A DNA stretch of 64,000 nt from CF-46 sp963760735. Lineage in GTDB: Bacteria > Chloroflexota > Limnocylindria > Limnocylindrales > CSP1-4. The notes under the pieces are model-generated. The model was not told the origin of the DNA. It saw only the letters and a program-made list of their open reading frames with translations, and made no database searches. Positions 1-7,529 of this stretch are shown in pieces; positions within the stretch are counted from its first letter, which is position 1, and every line of letters begins with the position of its first letter. Both the position numbers and the translations under genes were made by a program. The stretch lies in NCBI GenBank assembly GCA_963760735.1, contig CAVXEB010000002.1, positions 124,001 to 188,000 of the forward strand, in the 5' to 3' direction.

Positions 1-124
1 CCAGGAAGAACGAATCGGACGGCGGGCCGTACGGCGTGTCGACCTTGATCTCGCGGACGTCGTCGAGGAGCGAATAGAAGCCCGACCCTCCGAATACGCC
101 GATCTCCGCCGAAGCCGCGACCAC
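1..124 (-). CDS. mtnP: S-methyl-5'-thioadenosine phosphorylase, N-terminal part
   Basis: Only the first 41 codons lie in the window; the gene continues past the left edge. The visible N-terminus contains GVFGGSGFYSLL followed by VDTPYGPPSD, the phosphate-binding loop and purine-nucleoside phosphorylase signature of MTAP/MtnP enzymes, which cleave methylthioadenosine (a by-product of polyamine synthesis) to adenine and methylthioribose-1-phosphate. The start is a GTG preceded five bases upstream by a perfect AGGAGG ribosome binding site, which fixes it well. It is divergent from the small membrane protein gene at 280. The rest of the protein is not visible, so a purine nucleoside phosphorylase of the same fold cannot be wholly excluded. 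Confidence 0.85.
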   Translation of the reverse strand, partial: MVAASAEIGVFGGSGFYSLLDDVREIKVDTPYGPPSDSFFL

Positions 125-279
125 GCTTGCCTCCTCACCCGCTGCTGGAGCGGGGATTGTCGCACGGCGGGCTATCAGGAACGGCCTCGGCGGCTCCCGG
201 AACGCAGGCAGGAGCGGCCGTCGGACCCAATCCCATCCGCCGCGGCTAGGATGGTCGGGCCAGGGAGGTGCCTGCCCGC

Positions 280-660
280 ATGACCGAGCCGATCGACGAG
301 ACCCAGCCACACCCGACCGTGGGATCCGACGCGCCGCCCGCCGCCGGCGACGCGGCCGCCTCCGCTGCTGCTCCTCCGCCCGCGTCGCCCTCCCCGCCCC
401 TCCAGGCCGCGCCACCCGGTCCGCCGAGCGACTGGCGCGAGCCCCCCTGGTACCCGCCCCGCGAACGGTCCCGCGATCGCGGACCCAGCCCCATCGCGAT
501 CGTCATCGGCCTCATCGTGCTTGGAATCGGGATCTACTACTTCGTCGACCGGACGCTCGGGATCGCGCTGCCGCCGATCAACTGGGGCAGCCTCTGGCCG
601 CTGATCCTGATCGTCATCGGGGTCGTGATCGTCGTCCGTGCGATGAGCCGGCGCACGTAG
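280..660 (+). CDS. Small membrane protein with proline/alanine-rich N-terminus and two TM helices
   Basis: A 126-residue protein. Residues 1 to about 68 are rich in Pro, Ala and Ser and look disordered and cytoplasmic. Two hydrophobic helices follow (about 73-92 and 102-120), separated by a short linker containing PPINWGS, and the chain ends in RRT. The paired-helix arrangement with the PINWGSLWPL turn resembles the LiaF/DUF5668-type transmembrane region seen in cell-envelope proteins. The ATG at 280 is preferred over an in-frame GTG 12 bases upstream, because the GGGAGG lies too close to that GTG. It ends 13 bases before the next gene and is probably co-transcribed with it. Function unknown. 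Confidence 0.6.
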   Translation: MTEPIDETQPHPTVGSDAPPAAGDAAASAAAPPPASPSPPLQAAPPGPPSDWREPPWYPPRERSRDRGPSPIAIVIGLIVLGIGIYYFVDRTLGIALPPINWGSLWPLILIVIGVVIVVRAMSRRT

Positions 661-673
661 GGTCGAGATCGCG

Positions 674-1381
674 ATGAGCGTCGACGGACCGCTCGGGGTC
701 GAGGCGACCCTGACCCTGGCCGACTGGCGACGGACCGTCGCCGCGCTGTACGCCGACGTCCGCCGACTGGCCCGGGACGATCCGGGCGGGGCCCTCCGGC
801 TGTGGCGCGAGACGCGGGAACGACTGTTCCGCGAGCATCCCCAGTCGCCGGTCCCGGCCGCGGGTCGGGCGGCGTTCCGCTCGCACCACTTCGACCATGA
901 CCCGGCCCTCCGGTTCGAGGTCGTCGTCGAGGAGCTGGAGCCAGAACCGGGGAGCCCTCCGAGCGACGACGACGGGCCGTTCGGCGGGATGAGCCTCGGC
1001 GGGCTGCCGGCGTTCTCGATCGATCTGCCGCTCAGCGGCGGCGGCGGCATGGCGATCCGCCGGTTCGGGGTCGTGTCGATCCCGTTCCCGTCGGGCACGA
1101 GGAGCCTCGAGCTGTACTGGATGGAGGGCTACGCGGGCGGCCTGTTCCTCCCCTTCCGCGACGCGACGAACGGCCGCGAGACCTATGGCGCGGGGCGCTA
1201 TCTCCTTGACGCCGCCAAGAGCGCCGATCTCGGTTCGGGATCAGCGCCCGACAGCCTCGTTCTCGACTTCAACTTCGCCTACCAGCCGTCGTGCGCGTTC
1301 GACCCGAAATGGGCGTGTCCGCTGGCCCCGCCGTCGAACCGGCTCGACCTGGAGGTCCGCGCGGGAGAGCGGCAGCCCTGA
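674..1381 (+). CDS. DUF1684 family protein
   Basis: A 235-residue protein. Its C-terminal half carries the hallmark series of DUF1684: FPSGTRSLELYWMEGY, GLFLPFRDATNG, ETYGAGRYLLD and the cysteine-containing FNFAYQPSC followed by WACPLAPPSNRL. The family is widespread in actinobacteria, halophiles and Chloroflexota and has no established biochemical role. The N-terminal 60 residues form a helical segment seen in the family (WRRTVAALYADVRRLA). An insertion rich in Asp, Gly and Pro at about residues 95-120 is unusual. No signal peptide is visible, so it is probably cytoplasmic. It sits directly after the small membrane protein. Confidence 0.8.
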   Translation: MSVDGPLGVEATLTLADWRRTVAALYADVRRLARDDPGGALRLWRETRERLFREHPQSPVPAAGRAAFRSHHFDHDPALRFEVVVEELEPEPGSPPSDDDGPFGGMSLGGLPAFSIDLPLSGGGGMAIRRFGVVSIPFPSGTRSLELYWMEGYAGGLFLPFRDATNGRETYGAGRYLLDAAKSADLGSGSAPDSLVLDFNFAYQPSCAFDPKWACPLAPPSNRLDLEVRAGERQP

Positions 1382-1534
1382 AGGCGGACGCGCTCACCCG
1401 GACCATCGTCCTCATCCCCCATGGGACGGTCGTCCCGTGAAGCGGTTTGCGGACCGCGCGTACGATGGCCGCCGGGGGCCGGTGCGGGGCTGCGCCTCGT
1501 ACCGGCGAACCGACCGCAGTGGAGAAGGCAGTTC

Positions 1535-2728
1535 GTGCGGTTCCTGACTGGATCGAAGCGATGGGACGGCGAGGAGCGCCTGTTGTGGTCGCGCGACATG
1601 CGGTTCGCGCACCGGCTGGTGGCCTACCTTCCGGGCGTCCGCTTCTACGAGCTCGACGCCGGGATCGTCGTGATCGGCCCGGCCGACGAGCTGACCGACG
1701 CCTACGCCGCCGAGGTCGCCGCGGCGAACCACACTCCGCCCTACGGTCTCGTGACCCTCGACGCGACGCTCCCGGAGGGCGAGCGTCACCTCGTCGCCCT
1801 GTCGTCCGCGGTCCAGCAGTCGGGCCTGGCGGAGCGGATCGGGATGGCCCAGTCCAGCCACCTCGTCCAGACGAAGATGCTCGACTACTTCTTCACCCTG
1901 AGGAACGTCCACGCGATCGCCTACCAGCCGATCGTCGAGCTGAAGTCCGGCGAGCTGATCGAGTACGAGTGCCTGTTCCGGCCCCAGATGCCGGGGCTCC
2001 AGACGTCGATCAGCACCATCGTCCAGGCGGCGATCGACACCGGCCGGACGATCGAGCTGGACGGCTTCATCGTCCGGGTGATCCTCGAGCGCGCCGCCGC
2101 CCTCCAGGCGGAGCGCCGGACGGCCGGGTTGCCGCCCCTCCACCTCGCGATCAACTTCACGCCGGCGAGCCTGCTCGACCCCCAGTTCGAAGCGCCGACG
2201 TTCGCGAAGATGGTGAAGGACGCGAACCTCAACCCGAAGCAGATCACCCTCGAGTGCACGGAGCAGCAGGCAGTCTCGGACATCGGCCCGCTCGTGAAGC
2301 AGGTCAAGGCCCTGCGCCGGCTCGGGTTCGGATTCGCGATCGACGACGCAGGCGCCGGGTATGCGAGCTTCACCCTGATCGCCGCCCTCCGGCCGTCGGT
2401 CATCAAGATCGACCGCGAGATCGCATCGGGGATCGCCCGCGACGACGCCAAGCAGGCGCTCGTCGAGGCGTTCGTCTCGTTCGGCGGCCGGATCGGCGCC
2501 CTGCTCCTCGCCGAGGGCATCGAGCGGCGGGCCGACCTCGCGGTCCTGACCGAGCTCGGGGTGGACCTCGGCCAGGGCTACCTGATCGGCAAGCCGAAGC
2601 TGGTCCCGGAGCTGCCGCGCCCGATGGAGACGCTCCGCCTGGACGCCGCCCGCCACGCGATCGGGCGCCGGGTCCGCGACGCCGATCCCCGCTCGCGGTC
2701 ACGCAAGGTCGCCGACCGAGCGGTCTAG
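1535..2728 (+). CDS. EAL-domain protein, probable cyclic-di-GMP phosphodiesterase
   Basis: The 397-residue protein has an N-terminal region of about 120 residues with no recognised domain and a C-terminal EAL domain. Visible EAL motifs are YQPIVELKSGELIEYECLFRP (Glu kept, signature reads ECL instead of EAL), NFTPASL, LECTEQQ, FAIDDAGAGYASF, IKIDREI, AEGIE and GQGYLIGKP. The metal-binding and catalytic residues (E, N, E, DD, K, E, Q) therefore all appear present, so activity on c-di-GMP is plausible despite the Ala-to-Cys change. The GTG at 1535 (VRFLTG) is chosen because GGAGAAGG lies just upstream; longer starts would add a low-complexity leader. A PAS-GGDEF protein at 35232 would be a possible opposing cyclase. 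Confidence 0.8.
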   Translation: MRFLTGSKRWDGEERLLWSRDMRFAHRLVAYLPGVRFYELDAGIVVIGPADELTDAYAAEVAAANHTPPYGLVTLDATLPEGERHLVALSSAVQQSGLAERIGMAQSSHLVQTKMLDYFFTLRNVHAIAYQPIVELKSGELIEYECLFRPQMPGLQTSISTIVQAAIDTGRTIELDGFIVRVILERAAALQAERRTAGLPPLHLAINFTPASLLDPQFEAPTFAKMVKDANLNPKQITLECTEQQAVSDIGPLVKQVKALRRLGFGFAIDDAGAGYASFTLIAALRPSVIKIDREIASGIARDDAKQALVEAFVSFGGRIGALLLAEGIERRADLAVLTELGVDLGQGYLIGKPKLVPELPRPMETLRLDAARHAIGRRVRDADPRSRSRKVADRAV

Positions 2729-3159
2729 GGCCCGTCAGTCAGCCTCCCCTCTGACTCGAAACTCGAGTCGGATCGTGGTCGAGCGAGCGCCGCAGAGCGC
2801 CTGCCCGCTCGAGGTCACGCACGCCCGACGCCGACTGACTCGAGACTCGGATGACGAACCGGCGGGGTCCCGACGAGCCAGAGTGAGCCCCGCGGCTGGC
2901 GATCCAGCCCCGAGCGCGCTCTGCTCGCCCAGCGAGCACTCCGTCGATCGTCGGCGACGGTCGGCTCGCCCACCGAGCAGCTCATCGAACGAGTGGCTCG
3001 AGCGTCGACGATCTGCTCGCCCAGCGAGCGGCGCGTCGGTTGATGCCAACCCCGACCCACACGGTGCTCGCCTGGCGAGCAGAGCGGACGCCGCCCCGAC
3101 CCGCGCCGCGGCCGTCGGCGCCTCACGCCGCGTTTCGTTGCCTCGCGTACCATCGGCTC
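2729..3159. repeat. Intergenic palindrome cluster (GCTCGC-NNN-GCGAGC)
   Basis: This 431-bp spacer between the EAL and PPOX genes has no convincing ORF. It holds three perfect 15-base palindromes, GCTCGCCCAGCGAGC at 2923-2937 and 3015-3029 and GCTCGCCTGGCGAGC at 3066-3080, plus a degenerate copy at 2964-2978. Centres are 41, 51 and 51 bases apart. Two related elements built on GACTCG and CGAGTC lie at about 2752-2768 and 2834-2845. No T-tract follows, so these are not ordinary terminators. They could be an operator array, a small RNA region, or REP-like elements. Confidence 0.55.
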
Positions 3160-3606
3160 ATGGAGCCTGCCCAGAGCCCGACCCTGCCCTCCCCTGCCCT
3201 GACCGAGCAGATCCGCGCCTTCCTCGAGCAACCCCTGTTCGCGGCCGTGGCGACCACCGACGCGAACGGCGCACCGCGCCAGGCCGTCATCTGGTACCGC
3301 CTCGAGCCGGACGGCCGGATCCTCATCAACAGCCGTGTCAGCCGGTTCTGGCCGGCCAACCTCCAGCGCGACGGCCGCGTCTCGCTCGCGGTCCTCGGCC
3401 CGGACGGCTACTCGTGGGTCGGGTTGATCGGCCGCGTCGACGCCGTCGACGACGACCCGGCCCGGGCCCTCGCCGACATCGAGGCCCTGGCCCGGCATTA
3501 CCACCCCGAGGGCGCCGACCCCGCCGACCTGGCGTCGTACCGGGCATACCCACGGATCACATTCCGGATCGCGATCGACCGCGTCCACGACCACCTGGAG
3601 GACTGA
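3160..3606 (+). CDS. PPOX-class (split beta-barrel) F420/FMN-dependent oxidoreductase
   Basis: A 148-residue protein of the pyridoxamine 5'-phosphate oxidase-like split beta-barrel fold. Family features are FLEQPLFAAVATTDANGAPR, then QAVIWYRLEPDGRILINSR, and the cofactor-contact region NLQRDGRVSLAV. Members of this size in F420-making bacteria are usually F420-dependent reductases or F420-binding proteins (FDOR-B type). It sits at the head of a run of F420-type genes, 4 bases before the broken Fgd-like gene. The ATG at 3160 (MEPAQSP) starts the conserved part; longer in-frame starts run into the palindrome spacer. Substrate cannot be read from sequence, and an FMN-dependent role remains possible. 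Confidence 0.8.
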   Translation: MEPAQSPTLPSPALTEQIRAFLEQPLFAAVATTDANGAPRQAVIWYRLEPDGRILINSRVSRFWPANLQRDGRVSLAVLGPDGYSWVGLIGRVDAVDDDPARALADIEALARHYHPEGADPADLASYRAYPRITFRIAIDRVHDHLED

Positions 3607-3610
3607 CGGG

Positions 3611-4613
3611 ATGGCCACCCCGACGATCGGCTACGCCGCCATGCTCGAGCAGTTCGGCCCGCAGGAGGTCGTCGGCTACTCGGTCGACGCCGAAGCAGCA
3701 CGGGTTCACCGGCGTCATGGCCGCCGACCACTTCCAGCCCTGGGTCCCCCAGCAGGGCCAGCGCCGCGTTCGTCTGGAACGTGCTGACGGCGATCGGCGA
3801 GCGGACGACGGGCGACATCGGACCGGGCGTCACCTGCCCCAGCTTCCGGTTGCATCCGGCGATCGTCGCCCAGGCATCGGCCACGCTCGCCGCGATGTAC
3901 CCCGGCCGGCACTGGCTCGGCCTCGGCACCGGCGAGGCACTCAACGAGCACATCGTCGCCGGCTACTGGCCCGAGACGCCCGAGCGGATCAACCGGATGT
4001 TCGAGGCGATCGAGATCATCAAGAAGCTGTTCGGCGGCCGCGGCCAGGACGTCAAGCACGACGGCAAGTTCTTCAAGCTCGAGTCGACCCGGCTCTGGAC
4101 GATGCCCGACGCACGCTCCGCCGATCTACATCGCGACGGCCGGACCGGTCACCGCGAAGAAGACCGGGCATGTACGCCGACGGGCCTGATCACGGTCGGC
4201 GCGCCGGAGGAGAAGATCGCGAACTGTCCGCGAGCAGTGCGAGGAGGGCTGTCGCGACGCCGGCAAGGACCCCGACGACTTCCAGACATCCTGCAGCTGC
4301 ACCTCTCGTGGGCGCCGACCGACGAGGAGGCCCTCGCGAACGCGATGACCGAGTGGCCCAACGGCGGGATGAAGTTCCCGAAGCAGGACATCCGGTCGCC
4401 CGCTCGAGCTTCGAGCAGATGGCGAAGCTCGTCCGGCCGGAGGACTTCGAGGGGCGGATGCTGATCTCGTCCGACCCCGACCAGCACCGCGCCCAGATCC
4501 AGCGGTTCCTCGACCTCGGCTTCGACCAGATCTACCTGCACAACGTCGGCCGCAACCAGGCCGAGTGGATCGAGGTCTTCGGTCGCGAGGTCCTGCCGAA
4601 GCTCACCGCCTGA
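3611..4613 (+). pseudogene. LLM-class F420-dependent oxidoreductase, Fgd-like, with about eight frameshifts
   Basis: Stitching frames together gives a near full-length protein related to F420-dependent glucose-6-phosphate dehydrogenase (TIGR03557-like). Recognisable blocks are GVMAADHFQPWVPQQGQ, WLGLGTGEALNEHIV, IYIATAGPVTAKKTG, LITVGAPEEKIA and RNQAEWIEVFGREVLPKL. The reading frame changes near 3690, 3766, 4110, 4166, 4185, 4227, 4286 and 4402, most of them +1. Between the shifts the protein is well conserved, so it is either a very recent pseudogene or a stretch of poor consensus sequence. The start ATG at 3611 lies four bases after the PPOX stop, so the two probably form one transcript. 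As written it cannot make a working enzyme. Confidence 0.75.
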
Positions 4614-4670
4614 TCCTCCGCCCGGCATCGATCGCCGGCCACAATGGCGCTCCCAACCGGAGGCCCACCG

Positions 4671-5606
4671 ATGGATGTCCGCGTCAGCGTCCTGCTCTGG
4701 CCCCAGACCGACTCATGGCCCGCCCTGCGCGATGCGGCGATCCGGGTCGACTCGCTCGGGCTCGACGGGCTCTGGACCTGGGATCATCTGAATTCGATCG
4801 TCGGGCCGTGGGAGCAGCCGATCCTGGAGGGCTGGACCACGCTCGCGGGTCTCGCCGCGGTCACGAGCCACGCGACGCTCGGCCTGATGGTCGGCGCCAA
4901 CACGTTCCGCAACCCGGGCCTGACCGCGAAGCTGGCGACGACGCTCGACCACGTCAGCGGCGGCCGGGCGATCCTCGGCATCGGCGGGGCCTGGTTCGAG
5001 CGGGAGCACGAGGCGTTCGGGTTCGAGACCTGGGGGACCGGCTTCGGCGAGCGGCTCGACCGGCTCGACGAATCGGTGATGCTCCTCCGGCGGCTCCTCG
5101 ACGGCGAGCGGATCGATCATCACGACGGCCGCTTCTACACGATGCACGACGCCCTCTGCCAGCCCCGTCCGGTCCAGGACCACCTGTCGATCCTGATCGG
5201 TGGCTCCGGTCCCAGGAAGACCCTCCGGACGACCGCCCGCTACGCCGACATGTGGAACACGGGCGGCTCCCTGGAGGAGCTCAAGCGGAAGGGCGAGACG
5301 CTCGACGAGCGGTGCGCCGAGATCGGTCGCGACCCCGCCGAGATCGAGCGCACGATGACCGACTGGTTCCTGATCCGTGACGATGCCGCCGAGGCCCGCC
5401 GGGTCCTCGCGTCGCTGGCCGCCGCCAACGGCGACAACCTCGGGGACGACGACGCCTGCTTCGTCGGGTCGCCGCAGAAGGTCGCCGACGAGCTCCGTCC
5501 GGTCGTCGAGCTCGGCTACCGCCACATCCTCATCGACGCGATGGCGCCGTACGATGCGGAGACCATCGAGCGGCTGCCCGAGCTGCGGGAGCTCCTGAGC
5601 GCGTGA
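4671..5606 (+). CDS. LLM-class F420-dependent oxidoreductase (copy 1)
   Basis: A 311-residue luciferase-like (bacterial luciferase/F420 TIM-barrel) protein. Motifs include LDGLWTWDHL near the N-terminus, ISGGRAILGIG-like HVSGGRAILGIGGAWF, and IGGSGPRKTLRTTARYADMWN, which contact the deazaflavin and phosphate. Start ATG 4671 follows GGAGG by 8 bases; an upstream in-frame ATG lacks this. Residues about 74-197 are encoded by DNA identical to the second LLM gene at 6567, while the N- and C-terminal parts are clearly diverged. This points to gene conversion. The gene precedes a GNAT gene, a second LLM gene and cofD, consistent with an F420-linked operon. Substrate unknown. Confidence 0.85.
   Translation: MDVRVSVLLWPQTDSWPALRDAAIRVDSLGLDGLWTWDHLNSIVGPWEQPILEGWTTLAGLAAVTSHATLGLMVGANTFRNPGLTAKLATTLDHVSGGRAILGIGGAWFEREHEAFGFETWGTGFGERLDRLDESVMLLRRLLDGERIDHHDGRFYTMHDALCQPRPVQDHLSILIGGSGPRKTLRTTARYADMWNTGGSLEELKRKGETLDERCAEIGRDPAEIERTMTDWFLIRDDAAEARRVLASLAAANGDNLGDDDACFVGSPQKVADELRPVVELGYRHILIDAMAPYDAETIERLPELRELLSA
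4890..5261 (+). repeat. 372-bp identical core, copy 1
   Basis: By direct comparison this stretch is identical, base for base, to 6786-7157 (constant offset 1896), in the same codon phase of two LLM oxidoreductase genes. The flanking coding sequence on both sides is only distantly similar. Confidence 0.95.
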
Positions 5607-5616
5607 CGGGCGAGGG

Positions 5617-6570
5617 ATGACGATCGAGCCGCCGCCACCGGCGCCCACCCGGACCGACGTGTCGGACGATGCCCTCCGCGAGGCCATCGTCGACGACCTC
5701 CGACGGTCGGCGGTCCGGCGCCGGGCCCTCGCCGGCGAGCGGGTGATCGAGACGCCATCGATCCTCGCCTACGTCAGCGAGGTCAATTCGGCCGACGCCA
5801 ACGAGGTCGCTCGAGCGACGTTCGGCGGCGAGGACGAACCCGACGTCGACGCGGCCATCGAGCGGACGATCGGGCTCTTCGACGGACGGCCGTTCCTGTG
5901 GTGGGTCGGGCCGGACGACGAGCCGGCGAACCTGAGCGAGCGGCTGTCGGCGCACGGGATCGTCTTTCTCGACGAGATCCCCGGGATGGCTCTCGACCTC
6001 GACGACCTGGCCGGCGAGGCCGAGGTCCCGCCGCCACCGGAGCTGGACATAGCGCCGGTCCTCGACGCGGTCGCCCTCGGCGACTTCCACGCGGTGCTCA
6101 TGCACGGCTTCCCGGAGGCCTGGACGGACGAGTCCTCGATCTCGGCGATCGCGACTGGCGCCCGGCTGGTCTCGGCGGAGCAGGACCATCGGGAGCCCAC
6201 CGGCGTGCCGATCCGCTGGCTGGGCCGGGTCGAGAGCCGGGCGGTCGCCACGGCCCGGCTGCACACCGCCGCTGGCGTGGCCGGGGTCTATGCCGTCATC
6301 ACCGTCGACGACGCCCGCCGCCGCGGCTACGGCGAGGCGATGACCCGCCACGCGCTCCTCGCGGCGCGTGCGGCGGGGCTCCGGATCGGGGTGCTCCAGG
6401 CTTCCGCGGCGGGTCGCGGCATCTACGAGCGGATCGGCTTCCGCGAGCTGTGCCGGTTCCGCCTCCACGAGTGGCGCCCGGCGCCGGACCAGGCGATCGA
6501 CGCCGGCGCGAGCGAGGGCACGAGCGAGGGCACGAGCACCGGCCCGGGCCCCGGGATGGAGGAGCGATGA
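5617..6570 (+). CDS. GNAT-family N-acetyltransferase
   Basis: A 317-residue protein whose second half has the GNAT acetyl-CoA fold: GVAGVYAVITVDDARRRGYG (beta4 and the pyrophosphate-binding loop R-R-G-Y-G), then VLQASAAGRGIYERIGF, the typical C-terminal motif. The N-terminal half (about 150 residues) resembles the degenerate first GNAT domain of tandem enzymes. The C-terminus carries a short repeat SEGTSEGTST from a 12-bp tandem duplication. The ATG lies 11 bases after the upstream LLM stop, and the stop overlaps the next LLM start (ATGA), so translation is coupled. Acceptor substrate unknown. The gene at 41383-42178 is a similar GNAT type. Confidence 0.8.
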   Translation: MTIEPPPPAPTRTDVSDDALREAIVDDLRRSAVRRRALAGERVIETPSILAYVSEVNSADANEVARATFGGEDEPDVDAAIERTIGLFDGRPFLWWVGPDDEPANLSERLSAHGIVFLDEIPGMALDLDDLAGEAEVPPPPELDIAPVLDAVALGDFHAVLMHGFPEAWTDESSISAIATGARLVSAEQDHREPTGVPIRWLGRVESRAVATARLHTAAGVAGVYAVITVDDARRRGYGEAMTRHALLAARAAGLRIGVLQASAAGRGIYERIGFRELCRFRLHEWRPAPDQAIDAGASEGTSEGTSTGPGPGMEER

Positions 6571-7511
6571 CGATGCGGTTCGGGGCACAGCTCTGGTCCC
6601 AGCACACGTCATGGCCGGAGTTCCGCGACGCGGCCCTCGCGGCCGAGTCGGTGGGCTTCGACTCCGTCTGGACATGGGATCACCTCCTCGCGATCTTCGG
6701 CCCGTGGGAGCAGGGCATCTTCGAAGGCTGGTCGGTGCTGTCCGCGGTCGGTGCCGTCAGCACGCGGATCCGGCTGGGGCTCCTCGTCGGCGCCAACACG
6801 TTCCGCAACCCGGGCCTGACCGCGAAGCTGGCGACGACGCTCGACCACGTCAGCGGCGGCCGGGCGATCCTCGGCATCGGCGGGGCCTGGTTCGAGCGGG
6901 AGCACGAGGCGTTCGGGTTCGAGACCTGGGGGACCGGCTTCGGCGAGCGGCTCGACCGGCTCGACGAATCGGTGATGCTCCTCCGGCGGCTCCTCGACGG
7001 CGAGCGGATCGATCATCACGACGGCCGCTTCTACACGATGCACGACGCCCTCTGCCAGCCCCGTCCGGTCCAGGACCACCTGTCGATCCTGATCGGTGGC
7101 TCCGGTCCCAGGAAGACCCTCCGGACGACCGCCCGCTACGCCGACATGTGGAACACGTCGGGTGCGACCTTCGAGGGCGTCCAGGCGAGCCTGGCGACGC
7201 TCGACGAGCACTGCGCGGACGTCGGCCGCGACCGGTCGGCCATCGAGCTCAGCGTGAGCTTCCCGATCTCGATCCGCGACGACGTCGCGTCCGCGCAGGC
7301 CGCGTCCCTCGAACGATTCGGGGCCAACGGCGTCGAGAACGCCGGGGACGGTCCCCACCTGGCCGGCCCGCCGTCGCTGATCGCCGACGCGATCGCGCCA
7401 TATCGCGAGCTCGGGTTCCGGACGGTGATCGCGCGGCTGCCGGCGCCGTTCGACCGGGAGACGATCGACCGGATGCCGGAGGTCTGGTCGGCCCTCGGCG
7501 ACGACGCGTGA
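6567..7511 (+). CDS. LLM-class F420-dependent oxidoreductase (copy 2)
   Basis: A 314-residue luciferase-like TIM-barrel protein, paralogous to the gene at 4671. The N-terminus (RFGAQLWSQHTSWPEF, DSVWTWDHL) and the C-terminal 115 residues differ strongly from copy 1, but residues 74-197 are identical because their DNA is identical. ATG 6567 overlaps the GNAT stop; a second in-frame ATG at 6573 is an alternative. The stop lies 18 bases before the cofD GTG, and that gap contains an 11-bp tandem repeat. Position immediately upstream of an F420 biosynthesis gene supports F420 as cofactor. Substrate unknown. Confidence 0.85.
   Translation: MTMRFGAQLWSQHTSWPEFRDAALAAESVGFDSVWTWDHLLAIFGPWEQGIFEGWSVLSAVGAVSTRIRLGLLVGANTFRNPGLTAKLATTLDHVSGGRAILGIGGAWFEREHEAFGFETWGTGFGERLDRLDESVMLLRRLLDGERIDHHDGRFYTMHDALCQPRPVQDHLSILIGGSGPRKTLRTTARYADMWNTSGATFEGVQASLATLDEHCADVGRDRSAIELSVSFPISIRDDVASAQAASLERFGANGVENAGDGPHLAGPPSLIADAIAPYRELGFRTVIARLPAPFDRETIDRMPEVWSALGDDA
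6786..7157 (+). repeat. 372-bp identical core, copy 2
   Basis: Identical to 4890-5261; see that entry. The identity begins at GTCGGCGCCAACACG and ends at ATGTGGAACACG in both copies. Confidence 0.95.
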
Positions 7512-7529
7512 CCGAGCGGTGACCGAGCG

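Noticed and set aside
1412..2656. Long minus-strand frame antiparallel to the EAL gene
   Set aside because: Typical high-GC shadow: codon composition rich in Arg, Asp and Gly with no motif.
2775..4613. A 612-codon plus-strand frame running through the palindrome spacer and PPOX gene into the Fgd-like gene
   Set aside because: It is Arg/Pro-rich, out of frame with the conserved PPOX protein and only borrows pieces of the Fgd-like reading frame; it is a GC-rich shadow.
5897..7522. Long alternate-frame ORFs over the GNAT and second LLM gene
   Set aside because: They translate to Arg/Pro/Gly-rich low-complexity chains and are shadows of the real frames.
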